A stretch of DNA of 64,000 nt from NCBI RefSeq assembly GCF_005048225.1, contig NZ_SUNI01000001.1, forward strand, positions 186,001 through 250,000, read 5' to 3'. The position numbers and the translations under genes were made by a program. The stretch is from Paracoccus gahaiensis. Lineage in GTDB: Bacteria; Pseudomonadota; Alphaproteobacteria; Rhodobacterales; Rhodobacteraceae. The notes beneath the pieces are model-generated. The model ran no database searches. It was not told the DNA's origin and worked only from the letters and a program-made list of their open reading frames with translations. Shown one piece after another: positions 19,086-27,775 of the stretch (position 1 is the first letter of the stretch; every line of letters begins with the position of its first letter).

Positions 19086-19628
19086 TCAGTCCCCGGCGCG
19101 CAGGTTGACGGTCTCGACCGCCCAGACCTCGCCCGCCCGGCGCAGCACGGTCAGCGACAGGGGCGCCACTGCGAAGGACAGCGCCGCCGGACCCACGACC
19201 ATCGACAGGGCCGCGCGCACGGTGCCCGCATGGGCGATCAGCACCGAATCGCGCTCCAGCGCCTGCAGGACGGGGATCACCCGGGCGGCCATGTCGTCGA
19301 AGCTTTCGCCGCCCTCGGGCCGGTGCCGGGCCAGCGCCGACATCGACAGGGGCCCCAGATCGGGCAGCGCCTCGGCGGCCAGATCCTCCCATGCGCCCAG
19401 ATCCTGTTCCCACAAAGCGGGCTCCAGACGGTCGGGGATCAGGCCTAGGGCGGCGGCGGTCTGGCGGCAGCGCAAGGCGGGGCTGGCGATGATCCGGCCA
19501 CCGCCGCCGATCCGCGCGGCCTGACGCGCCAGCCCGGCGAGGTCGCTGCAATCGGCCGCCACGTCGCGCCGCCCGGCCATCCGGCCCCCGGCCAGACTGG
19601 GCGCATGCCGCAGGATCGTCAGCCTCAT
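19086..19628 (-). CDS. cobC: Histidine phosphatase family protein, probably alpha-ribazole phosphatase
   Basis: This 180-aa protein has the phosphoglycerate-mutase-like fold. The N-terminal LTILRHAPS carries the phospho-accepting His (RHA instead of the common RHG). ASPALRCRQTAAAL holds the second Arg, and VLIAHAGTVRAAL the second His. ATG 19628 is chosen because ACGGAG lies eight bases upstream and the start fits directly before the RH motif. Alone it would be a generic histidine phosphatase. Its position four bases before cbiB suggests CobC-type alpha-ribazole-phosphate dephosphorylation in cobalamin assembly, which is an inference from context. Confidence 0.75.
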   Translation of the reverse strand: MRLTILRHAPSLAGGRMAGRRDVAADCSDLAGLARQAARIGGGGRIIASPALRCRQTAAALGLIPDRLEPALWEQDLGAWEDLAAEALPDLGPLSMSALARHRPEGGESFDDMAARVIPVLQALERDSVLIAHAGTVRAALSMVVGPAALSFAVAPLSLTVLRRAGEVWAVETVNLRAGD

Positions 19629-19721
19629 CCCGTGCTCCGTCACATCTCGACCCTCCATCGCCTGACAGGCCACGCGCGGCAAGCCCCGGCTTGACGGATC
19701 GCCACGGACCGCTCAGCCTGC

Positions 19722-19750
19722 TTGACGTGGCGGGGCACCTCGCGCTAAGG
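19722..19750 (+). promoter_or_regulatory. Candidate promoter of ivd
   Basis: TTGACG (19722-19727), a 17-base spacer and CTAAGG (19745-19750) lie 42 bases before ivd. The inverted repeat at 19754-19767 sits just past the -10. Confidence 0.45.
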
Positions 19751-19753
19751 AAA

Positions 19754-19767
19754 TGAACAAGCGTTCA
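19754..19767 (+). promoter_or_regulatory. Candidate repressor operator upstream of ivd
   Basis: TGAAC-N4-GTTCA is a perfect 5+5 inverted repeat placed at about +1 of the predicted promoter, where a repressor would block transcription. The shape resembles TetR-family sites used in fatty-acid and branched-chain catabolism. The actual regulator gene is not in the window. Confidence 0.5.
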
Positions 19768-19791
19768 ATAACCGGGGAGGGGGAGATCGCG

Positions 19792-20952
19792 ATGTTCACC
19801 AAGGGCATGAACTTCGATCTGGGCGAGGATGTGAACGCGCTGCGCGACATGGTGCATCGGTGGGCGCAGGAGCGTGTCGCCCCGATGGCCGCCGAGATCG
19901 ACCGCAGCAACGCCTTCCCCAACGCGCTCTGGACCGAGATGGGCGATCTGGGCCTGCTGGGCATCACCGTGGCCGAGGAATGGGGCGGGGCTGGCATGGG
20001 CTATCTGGCCCATGTCATCGCCGTCGAGGAGATCGCCCGCGCCAGTGCCAGCGTCAGCCTGTCCTATGGCGCGCATTCGAACCTCTGCGTGAACCAGATC
20101 AAGCTGAACGGCACCGATGCGCAGCGCGCGAAATACCTGCCGGACCTGTGCAGCGGCAAGGCCGTGGGCGCGCTGGCCATGTCCGAGGAAAGCGCGGGCA
20201 GCGATGTCGTCGGCATGAAGCTGCGCGCCGAGAAACGCGGCGATGTCTATGTGCTGAACGGCAGCAAGTACTGGATCACCAACGCGCCCGATGCGCATGT
20301 GCTGGTGGTCTATGCCAAGACCGATCCTCAGGCGGGGTCGAAGGGCATCACCGCCTTCATCGTCGAACGCGGCATGGCGGGGTTCACCACCGGCCCGCAT
20401 TTCGACAAGCTGGGGATGCGCGGATCGAACACGGGCGAGCTGATCTTCGACAATGTCGAGATCCCGTCCGCGAATGTCCTGGGCGAGGAGGGCCGGGGCG
20501 TTCGGGTGCTGATGTCGGGCCTGGATTACGAGAGGGTGGTCCTGGCCGGCATCGGCACCGGCATCATGGCGGCCTGCCTGGACGCGGTCCTGCCCTATGT
20601 GGCGGAACGCAAGCAGTTCGGCCAGCCGGTGGGGTCCTTCCAGCTGATGCAGGGCAAGATCGCCGACATGTATGTCGCGCTGAACACCGCGCGGGCCTAT
20701 GTCTACGAGGTCGCCCGCGCCTGCGACGCGGCCAAGGTGACGCGGCAGGATGCGGCGGGCGCCGTCCTTTATGCCAGCGAGCAGGCGATGGTGCAGGCCC
20801 ATCAGGCCGTGCAGGCGCTTGGCGGGGCGGGGTTCCTCAATGACAGCGTCGTCAGCCGCCTCTTCCGCGACGCCAAGCTGATGGAGATCGGCGCCGGCAC
20901 CAGCGAGATCCGCCGGATGCTAATCGGGCGCGAGCTGATGGGCCTCGTGTGA
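19792..20952 (+). CDS. ivd: Isovaleryl-CoA dehydrogenase
   Basis: This 386-aa acyl-CoA dehydrogenase oxidises isovaleryl-CoA to 3-methylcrotonyl-CoA with FAD, passing electrons to ETF. The catalytic base is Glu247 in [10 protein letters not shown]. That is the helix-G position typical of isovaleryl-CoA dehydrogenases, where most acyl-CoA dehydrogenases have the Glu elsewhere. Other motifs are [34 protein letters not shown] and [19 protein letters not shown] 19792 is preferred over in-frame ATG 19753, which lies inside the putative operator; GGGGAGGGGGAG precedes it. It opens the leucine-degradation cluster. Confidence 0.96.
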   Translation: MFTKGMNFDLGEDVNALRDMVHRWAQERVAPMAAEIDRSNAFPNALWTEMGDLGLLGITVAEEWGGAGMGYLAHVIAVEEIARASASVSLSYGAHSNLCVNQIKLNGTDAQRAKYLPDLCSGKAVGALAMSEESAGSDVVGMKLRAEKRGDVYVLNGSKYWITNAPDAHVLVVYAKTDPQAGSKGITAFIVERGMAGFTTGPHFDKLGMRGSNTGELIFDNVEIPSANVLGEEGRGVRVLMSGLDYERVVLAGIGTGIMAACLDAVLPYVAERKQFGQPVGSFQLMQGKIADMYVALNTARAYVYEVARACDAAKVTRQDAAGAVLYASEQAMVQAHQAVQALGGAGFLNDSVVSRLFRDAKLMEIGAGTSEIRRMLIGRELMGLV

Positions 20953-21443
20953 TGCGCGCCGTCGCGCTGGCGCTGCTGCTGGCGGGCCCGGCGGCTGCTC
21001 AGGACGGGCCGCCGCCCTTCGACGCGGGCCCGCTGACCGCCTGCCTTGAGGGCGACGCCCCGGCGGACAGCTGCATCGGTCTGGCCGCGACCGCCTGCAT
21101 GGAGGGTGCGGATGGCCAGACCACCGTCGGCATGGGCTTCTGCCTCGGCGCCGAGCGGGATCTGTGGGACGACCGCCTGAACACCGCCTATGGCGCGCTG
21201 ATGGAGCGGGCCCAAGCCACGGATGCCGAGATGACCGGCCTGGGGTCCTCCGCCGCCCCGCAGGCGCCCGCGCTGCGCGAGATGCAGCGGGACTGGATCG
21301 CCTATCGCGACGCGGCCTGCGAATACGAGGCGGTGCGATGGGGCGGCGGCACCGGCGCGGGCCCGGCCGCGGCCCAATGCGCGCTGACCCTGACCGCCCG
21401 GCAGGCCCTGTGGCTGGGCGGTTATCTGGTCGAGGGGCGCTGA
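20952..21443 (+). CDS. Secreted LprI-like (DUF1311) protein
   Basis: This 163-aa protein has a clear signal peptide ([17 protein letters not shown]). The mature part is typical of the LprI/DUF1311 group, with several conserved Cys (CLEGD, CIGLAATAC, FCLGAE, ACEYE, QCALTL) and the helix DDRLNTAYGAL...MQRDWIAYRDAACEYE. Members are periplasmic, and one mycobacterial relative inhibits lysozyme. It overlaps the ivd stop by one base and so is probably co-transcribed with it, although no link to leucine metabolism is known. Confidence 0.85.
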   Translation: MRAVALALLLAGPAAAQDGPPPFDAGPLTACLEGDAPADSCIGLAATACMEGADGQTTVGMGFCLGAERDLWDDRLNTAYGALMERAQATDAEMTGLGSSAAPQAPALREMQRDWIAYRDAACEYEAVRWGGGTGAGPAAAQCALTLTARQALWLGGYLVEGR

Positions 21444-21534
21444 TCCGGTGCTTGGCCAGATGCACTCCGTCGCGCCGACGCCTGTTCCGGCTTGGGGCAA
21501 TCGGCCCCCATCGGTCGCACGCGTGACGCGACAA

Positions 21535-21558
21535 GCCCGGACCCTTGCGGATCCGGGC
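21535..21558. terminator. Hairpin between convergent lprI-like and ompW genes
   Basis: GCCCGGA / TCCGGGC forms a 7-bp stem with a 10-base loop, between two converging 3' ends. It has no long T-tract, so it is a weak call. Confidence 0.45.
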
Positions 21559-21585
21559 CTGCGCCGTCAGCTTGCGCCCATTCGT

Positions 21586-22203
21586 TCAGAAGGTCATCAC
21601 ATAGGCGACGCCGACCACCACCGGGTCGATCTCGACCTCTCCGATGACCTCACCGTTCAGCTTGACCTCGCTGTCGATGTCGATCCAGCGGATGTCGGTG
21701 CGCAGGGCCGCCCTGTCGCTGATCTTGTAGTCCAGCCCGGCATGCAGGGCGAGGCCGAAGGAATCCTCCAGCTCCAGCTCGTTGCCGGCCAGCGCGCCCG
21801 TGGTCTTCTCCTTGAAGAACACGGTATAGTTCAGGCCCGCCCCGATGAAGGGCGACACCTGCCCACCGCCGTTGAAGTGGTACTGCAGCGAGACGACCGG
21901 CGGCAGATGCTGGACCTCTCCGACGCGGCCAAGCCCCTGCAGGTTGACGGAATGCTTGAAGGGCAGGGCGGCCAGCACCTCGATGCCCAGGTTGTCGCGG
22001 ATGAAATACTCGCCGGTGATGGTCGGGCGCGCATTGCTGCCCACATCCGACCGAAGGTCCGCCAACTGGCCGTTGTCGCTCTTGGGCATGACGCTGTGAA
22101 CGCCAAGGCCCACCGTCCAGTCGCCCGCCGACTGCGCCAGCGCGGGCAGGGTCGCGCTGCCCAAGGCGGCTGCGACCGACAGCACAAGGATGTTCGTTTT
22201 CAT
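21586..22203 (-). CDS. ompW: OmpW family outer membrane protein
   Basis: This 205-aa protein has a signal peptide (MKTNILVLSVAAALGSATLP, cleaved after ALAQ) and an eight-strand beta-barrel pattern. It ends in Phe (VAYVMTF), the signature recognised by the BAM machinery. Family stretches include PTITGEYFIRDNLGIEVLAA, PPVVSLQYHF and PFIGAGLNYTVFF. OmpW proteins form small hydrophobic channels. ATG 22203 is the only start that opens directly on the signal peptide. It lies on the opposite strand inside the liu cluster, and its promoter carries an FNR box, so expression under low oxygen is expected. Confidence 0.92.
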   Translation of the reverse strand: MKTNILVLSVAAALGSATLPALAQSAGDWTVGLGVHSVMPKSDNGQLADLRSDVGSNARPTITGEYFIRDNLGIEVLAALPFKHSVNLQGLGRVGEVQHLPPVVSLQYHFNGGGQVSPFIGAGLNYTVFFKEKTTGALAGNELELEDSFGLALHAGLDYKISDRAALRTDIRWIDIDSEVKLNGEVIGEVEIDPVVVGVAYVMTF

Positions 22204-22234
22204 GGCTTTGCCCCGTTCGTGTTGACTGGACACA

Positions 22235-22275
22235 GCCTTACGCCCCCCGCCGGGCCCGGCCTTGACGTGGATCAA
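22235..22275 (-). promoter_or_regulatory. FNR-type box and promoter of ompW
   Basis: On the minus strand TTGAT-CCAC-GTCAA (22262-22275) matches the FNR consensus TTGAT-N4-ATCAA in 9 of 10 positions. A TAAGGC -10 candidate lies at 22235-22240. This puts the box centre about 41 bases before the likely start site, the classical class II activating position. Confidence 0.7.
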
Positions 22276-22346
22276 ATCCAGGGCCTGGCCGCACCGGATC
22301 TGCCGGGGCGCATTGACGCAGGCCGCGCGCCGCAACAGGAGCTTGC

Positions 22347-23951
22347 ATGAAGCTGCAATCCCGCGCCCTTCCCGGGTCCGACGCCTTCCGCGCCAACCGC
22401 GCGGCCCATCTCGACATGATCGCGGCCGTGGCCGAGGTGGCCCGCACCGCCGCCGAGGGGGGCGGCGCCAAGGCGCTGGCCCGTCATACCGGGCGCGGCA
22501 AGATGCCCCCGCGCGAGCGTGTGGCGAACCTGCTCGATCCCGGCAGCCCCTTCCTCGAGGTCGGTGCGACGGCGGCCCATGGCCTCTATGACGGCGCCGC
22601 GCCGGCGGCGGGGGTGATCGCGGGCGTGGGCCGGGTGCAGGGGCAGGACGTGATGGTCGTGGCCAATGACGCGACGGTCAAGGGCGGCACCTATTACCCG
22701 ATGACCGTCAAGAAGCACCTGCGCGCGCAGGAGATCGCCGAGGAGTGCCATCTGCCCTGCCTCTATCTGGTCGACAGCGGCGGCGCGAACCTGCCCAACC
22801 AGGACGAGGTCTTTCCCGACCGCGACCATTTCGGGCGCATCTTCTACAATCAGGCCCGGATGAGCGCCAAGGGCATCCCGCAGATCGCCGTGGTGATGGG
22901 GTCCTGCACGGCGGGCGGCGCCTATGTGCCGGCCATGTCGGACGTGACGATCATCGTGCGCGATCAGGGCACCATCTTTCTGGCCGGCCCGCCGCTGGTC
23001 CGGGCCGCCACCGGCGAGATCGTGACCTCCGAGGATCTGGGCGGCGGCGACGTGCATACCCGACTGTCGGGCGTGGCCGATTACCTGGCCGAGGATGACG
23101 CCCATGCCCTGGCCATGGCGCGGCGCGCCGTCCTGAACCTGAACCGCCGCCGCCCTGAAACGGTGCTCTGGCAACCCTCCGAACCCCCGGCCTATGACCC
23201 CGACGAGATCCTGGGCGTAGTGCCGCCCGACCTGCGCACCCCCTATGACATCCGCGAGGTCATCGCCCGCATCGTCGACGGCAGTCGCTTCGACGAGTTC
23301 AAGGCCCGCTTCGGCGAGACGCTGGTCACGGGCTTCGCCCATGTCGAGGGCTGCCCCGTGGGCATCGTCGCCAACAACGGCGTCCTCTTCAGCGAGGCCG
23401 CGCAGAAGGGCGCGCATTTCATCGAACTCTGCAGCGCCCGCGACATCCCGCTGGTCTTCCTGCAGAACATCACCGGCTTCATGGTGGGGCGCAAATATGA
23501 GAACGAGGGCATCGCCCGGCATGGCGCCAAGATGGTGACGGCCGTGGCGACCACCAATGTCCCCAAGATCACCATGCTGGTCGGCGGCAGCTTCGGCGCC
23601 GGAAATTACGGCATGGCGGGCCGCGCCTACAGCCCCCGCTTCCTGTGGACCTGGCCCAACAGCCGCATCGGCGTCATGGGCGGCGAACAGGCGGCGGGCG
23701 TGCTGGCCACCGTCCGCCGCGACGGGATCGAGCGCCAGGGCGGCAGCTGGTTGCCCGAGGAAGAGGCCGAATTCAAGCGCCCCACCGTCGAGATGTTCGA
23801 ACGCCAGTCCCACCCGCTCTATGCCTCGGCGCGGATGTGGGATGACGGGATCATCGACCCGCGCCGCTCGCGCGAGGTGCTGGCCCTGTCGCTGCGCGCC
23901 AGCCTGAACGCCCCCATCGCGCCGACCCGCTTCGGCCTCTTCCGGATGTGA
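22347..23951 (+). CDS. mccB: Methylcrotonoyl-CoA carboxylase, carboxyltransferase (beta) subunit
   Basis: This 534-aa protein transfers the carboxyl group from biotin to 3-methylcrotonyl-CoA. The order and motifs fit MccB/Liu[24 protein letters not shown] at the N-terminus, [36 protein letters not shown] (specific for methylcrotonyl-CoA carboxylase), and [16 protein letters not shown] for the N-terminal transferase half. The C-terminal half shows [13 protein letters not shown] and the oxyanion stretch [27 protein letters not shown] precedes ATG 22347. The biotin subunit follows after a 157-base gap that holds a dispersed repeat. Confidence 0.96.
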   Translation: MKLQSRALPGSDAFRANRAAHLDMIAAVAEVARTAAEGGGAKALARHTGRGKMPPRERVANLLDPGSPFLEVGATAAHGLYDGAAPAAGVIAGVGRVQGQDVMVVANDATVKGGTYYPMTVKKHLRAQEIAEECHLPCLYLVDSGGANLPNQDEVFPDRDHFGRIFYNQARMSAKGIPQIAVVMGSCTAGGAYVPAMSDVTIIVRDQGTIFLAGPPLVRAATGEIVTSEDLGGGDVHTRLSGVADYLAEDDAHALAMARRAVLNLNRRRPETVLWQPSEPPAYDPDEILGVVPPDLRTPYDIREVIARIVDGSRFDEFKARFGETLVTGFAHVEGCPVGIVANNGVLFSEAAQKGAHFIELCSARDIPLVFLQNITGFMVGRKYENEGIARHGAKMVTAVATTNVPKITMLVGGSFGAGNYGMAGRAYSPRFLWTWPNSRIGVMGGEQAAGVLATVRRDGIERQGGSWLPEEEAEFKRPTVEMFERQSHPLYASARMWDDGIIDPRRSREVLALSLRASLNAPIAPTRFGLFRM

Positions 23952-24008
23952 GGGATCGCCCATGCCACCGTCCGGACACCCGCGATGACCGCGTGCGCCG
24001 CCCGCGCC

Positions 24009-24063
24009 CTTTCATCTTGGCGCAAATATCCTGCGGGGGTCCGGGGGCGCAAAGCCCCCGGCG
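24009..24063 (+). repeat. Dispersed intergenic repeat, copy 2 (inside the liu cluster)
   Basis: CTTTCATCTTGGCGCAAATA, then TCCTGCGGGGGT, then a GGGGGC-GCAAA-GCCCCC hairpin. It fills the gap between mccB and mccA, both on the plus strand, so it may lower expression of the distal genes or process the mRNA. Confidence 0.7.
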
Positions 24064-24108
24064 TTCTCCCCCCGTCCCCTGTTCCTGCCTCCCGCGGAAG
24101 GTGCTGAC

Positions 24109-26037
24109 ATGTTCGACAAGATCCTGATCGCCAACCGGGGCGAGATCGCCTGCCGCGTCATCGACAGCTGCCGCCGCATGGGGGTCGCCACCGTCGCCGT
24201 CTATTCCGACGCCGACCGCGCCGCCCGCCATGTCGAGATGGCCGACGAGGCGGTCCATCTGGGCGGGCCGGCCCCCGCCGACAGCTATCTGCGCGCCGAC
24301 CGGGTCATCGCCGCCGCACGGGCCACGGGCGCGCAGGCGATCCATCCGGGCTACGGCTTTCTCTCGGAAAACCCCGATTTCGTCGATGCGATCGTGGCGG
24401 CGGGGCTGGTCTTCATCGGCCCCTCGGCAGCCGCGATCCGGGCGATGGGCCTCAAGGACGCGGCCAAGGCGCTGATGGAACAGGCCGGCGTGCCGGTCGT
24501 GCCCGGCTATCACGGCGCCGATCAGGACCCCGACCATCTGGCGCGGATGGCCGGACAGATCGGCTATCCGGTCCTCATCAAGGCGGTGGCGGGGGGCGGC
24601 GGCAAGGGAATGCGGCGCGTCGACGATCCCGCGCAGTTCCGCGACGCGCTGGACAGCGCGCGGTCCGAGGCGCAGGGCGCCTTCGGCAACCCCGCCGTGC
24701 TGATCGAGAAATACATCCTGCAGCCCCGCCATATCGAGATGCAGGTCTTTGGCGACGGCACCCGCGCCGTGCATCTCTACGAACGCGACTGCTCCCTTCA
24801 GCGCCGCCACCAGAAGGTCATCGAGGAGGCCCCGGCCCCCGGCATGACCCCCGAGGTCCGCCGCGCCATGGGCGACGCCGCCGTCCGCGCCGCCGAGGCC
24901 ATCGGCTATGCCGGCGCGGGCACGATCGAGTTCATCGTCGATGGCGCCGACGGCCTGCGCCCCGACGGCTTCTGGTTCATGGAGATGAACACCCGCCTGC
25001 AGGTCGAGCACCCCGTGACCGAGGCGATCACCGGCATCGATCTGGTCGAATGGCAGCTGCGCGTCGCCTCGGGCGAGCCGCTGCCGGCCCGGCAGGAGGA
25101 TCTGTCCATCACCGGCCATGCCTTCGAGGCGCGCCTCTATGCCGAGGACGTGCCGGCGGGCTTCCTGCCCGCGACCGGGCGCCTGTCGCATCTGCGCTTT
25201 CCCGATCAGGCCCGGATCGAGACCGGCGTGCGCCCCGGCGACGCGATCAGCCCCTGGTACGATCCGATGATCGCCAAGCTCGTGACCCATGCGCCGACCC
25301 GCGCCATCGCCCTGCGCGCGCTGGAACAGGCACTGGTCGACACCGAGGTGGCCGGATCGGTCACCAACCTTGCCTTCCTGACCGCCCTCACCCGGCATGC
25401 GGGCTTTCGCCAGGGCGAGGTCGATACCGGCCTGATCGCCCGCGATCTGGACGCGCTGATCGACGCGGGCCCGCCCGACGACCGCGCGCTGGTCCTGGGC
25501 GTGATCGGGCTGGCGGGGCTGGCCGATCCCGCCCGGCAGGGCGGCACGACCCTGTGGCAGCCCCTGCGCCGCACCATCGCATGGGAGGGGGGCTCGGCGC
25601 TTCTCGAGGTGCATGGCCCCGGCGCCGCCCGGGTGACCTTGGTGCAGCCCCACGAGGTCCTCTGGCAGGGCGGGCGCTGGTGGGTCGATGGCGATCTCTG
25701 TCGCGCGCGCATCGTGACCCATGCGGCGGGGGTCAGCGTCTTCGGCGGGCGGGTCGTGCATCTGACCCCGCTCGATCCGCTGGCCCGGACGGGCGCGGCC
25801 GAGGGCGGCGACGGGCTGACGCGCGCGCCCATGCCGGGGCTGGTCAAGGCGGTTCATGTCACCCTGGGCCAGCAGGTCGCGGCCGGCGACCGCCTTGCCG
25901 TGCTGGAGGCGATGAAGATGGAACACAGCCTGACCGCCGCCCGCGACGGGGTGGTGGCCGAGGTGCTGGTGGGCGCCGGCGATCAGGTCGAGGCCGGGGC
26001 CGCCCTCATCCGCCTGGAGGACCAGCCCGATGGCTGA
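24109..26037 (+). CDS. mccA: Methylcrotonoyl-CoA carboxylase, biotin-carrying (alpha) subunit
   Basis: This 642-aa protein has a biotin carboxylase domain (about 1-450) with ILIANRGEIACRVI, the ATP-grasp Gly loop KAVAGGGGKGMR, ERDCSLQRRHQKVIEE and EMNTRLQVEHPVTE. A linker follows, and then a C-terminal biotinyl domain whose EAMKMEHSL carries the biotinylated Lys603. The length fits MccA/LiuD rather than acetyl-CoA carboxylase AccC (about 450 aa), and its partner lies immediately upstream. GGAAGG precedes ATG 24109. The stop overlaps the next gene by eight bases. Confidence 0.95.
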   Translation: MFDKILIANRGEIACRVIDSCRRMGVATVAVYSDADRAARHVEMADEAVHLGGPAPADSYLRADRVIAAARATGAQAIHPGYGFLSENPDFVDAIVAAGLVFIGPSAAAIRAMGLKDAAKALMEQAGVPVVPGYHGADQDPDHLARMAGQIGYPVLIKAVAGGGGKGMRRVDDPAQFRDALDSARSEAQGAFGNPAVLIEKYILQPRHIEMQVFGDGTRAVHLYERDCSLQRRHQKVIEEAPAPGMTPEVRRAMGDAAVRAAEAIGYAGAGTIEFIVDGADGLRPDGFWFMEMNTRLQVEHPVTEAITGIDLVEWQLRVASGEPLPARQEDLSITGHAFEARLYAEDVPAGFLPATGRLSHLRFPDQARIETGVRPGDAISPWYDPMIAKLVTHAPTRAIALRALEQALVDTEVAGSVTNLAFLTALTRHAGFRQGEVDTGLIARDLDALIDAGPPDDRALVLGVIGLAGLADPARQGGTTLWQPLRRTIAWEGGSALLEVHGPGAARVTLVQPHEVLWQGGRWWVDGDLCRARIVTHAAGVSVFGGRVVHLTPLDPLARTGAAEGGDGLTRAPMPGLVKAVHVTLGQQVAAGDRLAVLEAMKMEHSLTAARDGVVAEVLVGAGDQVEAGAALIRLEDQPDG

Positions 26038-27667
26038 GCGGGTCGAGATCTTCGAGATGGGCCCCCGCGACGGGCTGCAGAACGAACCCCGCCTGATCCC
26101 CGCGGCGGACAAGATCGCGCTGGTCGACCTGCTCAGCCGTGCGGGCTTCGCGCGGATCGAGGTGACCAGCTTCGTGCCCCCCGCATGGGTGCCGCAGATG
26201 GCCGATGCGGCCGAGGTCATGGCCGGCATCACCCGCCGCCCCGGCACGCGCTACGCGGTCCTCACCCCCAACCTGCGCGGCTATCAGGCGGCGCGGGCGG
26301 CGGGGGCTGACATCGTGGCTATCTTCGCCAGCGCCTCCGAGGGCTTCAGCCGGGCCAACCTGAATGCCTCAATCTCTGACAGCCTGGCGCGTCTGGCCCC
26401 GGTGGCCGAGGCCGCGCGGGCCGACGGGATCACGCTGCGCGGCTATGTCAGCATGGTCACCGACTGCCCCTTCGACGGACCGACCCCGCCCCATGCCGTG
26501 GCCCGCGTCGCCGCCGCGCTGCGCGACATGGGCTGCAGCGAGATCAGCCTGGGCGACACGATCGGGCAGGGCCGCCCCGAGACCGTCGACGCCATGCTGG
26601 CCGCCGTGCTGGACGACCTGCCGCCCGACCGGCTGGCGGGGCATTACCACGACACCGCAGGCCGGGCGCTGGCGAATGTCGATGTCAGCCTCGCGCGCGG
26701 GTTGCGGGTCTTCGACGCCGCCGTGGGGGGCTTGGGCGGTTGCCCCTATGCGCCCGGTGCCGCAGGCAATGTCGCGACCGAGGCTTTGGCCGCCCATCTG
26801 ACCGCGCGGGGCTTCGATCACGGGCTGGACATGACCATCCTTCACCGCGCCGCCGCCTTGGCCCGCAGCCTCAGGGAGGCCCCCATGCCTGACACCATCC
26901 GCATTGACACCGACCCGCGCGGCGTGGCGACCCTCTGGCTCGCCCGGCCCGACAAGCACAACGCCCTGTCGCGGCAGATGATGGACGAGCTGACCCAGGC
27001 CGCAGCCCGCCTCGGTGCCGACCCGCAGGTCCGCGTGGTGGTGCTGGCGGCCCAAGGCGCCAGCTTCTGCGCGGGTGGCGATCTGGGCTGGATGCGCCAG
27101 CAGATGCAGGCCGACGAGGCGACCCGGCGCGAGGGCGCCCGCGCTTTGGCCGGGATGCTCTCGGCGCTGAACACCCTGCCCAAGCCCCTGATCGCCCGGG
27201 TGCACGGAAATGCCTTCGGCGGCGGCATCGGCATGATGGCGGTCAGCGACATCGCCATCGCCGCCAGCCCCGCGAAATTCGGCCTGACCGAGGTGCGCCT
27301 CGGCCTGATCCCCGCCACCATCGGCCCCTATGTTCTGGCCCGCATGGGCGAGCCCGCCGCGCGGCGGGTCTTCTTCTCGGCCAGGATCTTCGACGCGGCC
27401 GAGGCCGTCACGCTGAACCTCGCCGCCCGCGCCGTCGCCCCCGAGGACCTGGACGCCGCCATCGAGGCCGAGATCGCCCCCTTCCTGCAGGCCGCCCCGC
27501 AGGCGGTGGCCGCCGCCAAGGCGCAATGCCGCGCGCTCGGCCCGCGCATCGACGCCGCCGCCATCGAGGACAGCATCGACCGTCTGGTCGCCACCTGGCA
27601 GGGCCCCGAGGCCGCCGAGGGGATCGGCGCCTTCTTCGACAGACGCAAGCCCGCCTGGCAAAGCTGA
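26030..27667 (+). CDS. Fused HMG-CoA lyase (liuE/mvaB) and methylglutaconyl-CoA hydratase (liuC)
   Basis: A single 545-codon frame encodes two complete enzymes. Residues 1-285 are hydroxymethylglutaryl-CoA lyase, with MGPRDGLQNE (catalytic Arg-Asp), HYHDTAGRAL (metal His pair) and the lyase signature GGLGGCPYAPGAAGNV with the loop Cys. From residue 286 (ATG 26885) a full crotonase follows, with FCAGGDLGWM and HGNAFGGGIGMMAVSD. A strong ribosome site (agggagg) lies six bases before this internal ATG, so the hydratase may also be made separately. There is no linker. The two enzymes catalyse consecutive last steps of leucine degradation. A one-base error in the C5 run before the ATG would split the frame, so the fusion needs checking. 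Confidence 0.88.
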   Translation: MAERVEIFEMGPRDGLQNEPRLIPAADKIALVDLLSRAGFARIEVTSFVPPAWVPQMADAAEVMAGITRRPGTRYAVLTPNLRGYQAARAAGADIVAIFASASEGFSRANLNASISDSLARLAPVAEAARADGITLRGYVSMVTDCPFDGPTPPHAVARVAAALRDMGCSEISLGDTIGQGRPETVDAMLAAVLDDLPPDRLAGHYHDTAGRALANVDVSLARGLRVFDAAVGGLGGCPYAPGAAGNVATEALAAHLTARGFDHGLDMTILHRAAALARSLREAPMPDTIRIDTDPRGVATLWLARPDKHNALSRQMMDELTQAAARLGADPQVRVVVLAAQGASFCAGGDLGWMRQQMQADEATRREGARALAGMLSALNTLPKPLIARVHGNAFGGGIGMMAVSDIAIAASPAKFGLTEVRLGLIPATIGPYVLARMGEPAARRVFFSARIFDAAEAVTLNLAARAVAPEDLDAAIEAEIAPFLQAAPQAVAAAKAQCRALGPRIDAAAIEDSIDRLVATWQGPEAAEGIGAFFDRRKPAWQS

Positions 27668-27680
27668 CCATCCAGCCAGT

Positions 27681-27738
27681 TCTTCTTTGCCCAAATACCC
27701 CGGGGGGGCGCCGCAAGGCGCGGGGGGCTGGCCCCCCT
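27681..27738 (+). repeat. Dispersed intergenic repeat, copy 3
   Basis: TCTTCTTTGCCCAAATACCC, then CGGGGGGGC, a short GCC-GCAA-GGC hairpin and a GGGGGG-CTGG-CCCCCC hairpin. It lies between the converging 3' ends of the liu fusion gene and glyA. Confidence 0.75.
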
Positions 27739-27775
27739 CCGCCCTCACCGGCCCGCGTCCCACCGCCGGCCCATG

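Noticed and set aside
19629-19791. Cobalamin riboswitch upstream of the cobC/cbiB pair
   Set aside because: No B12-box sequence or supporting stems could be found in the leader.
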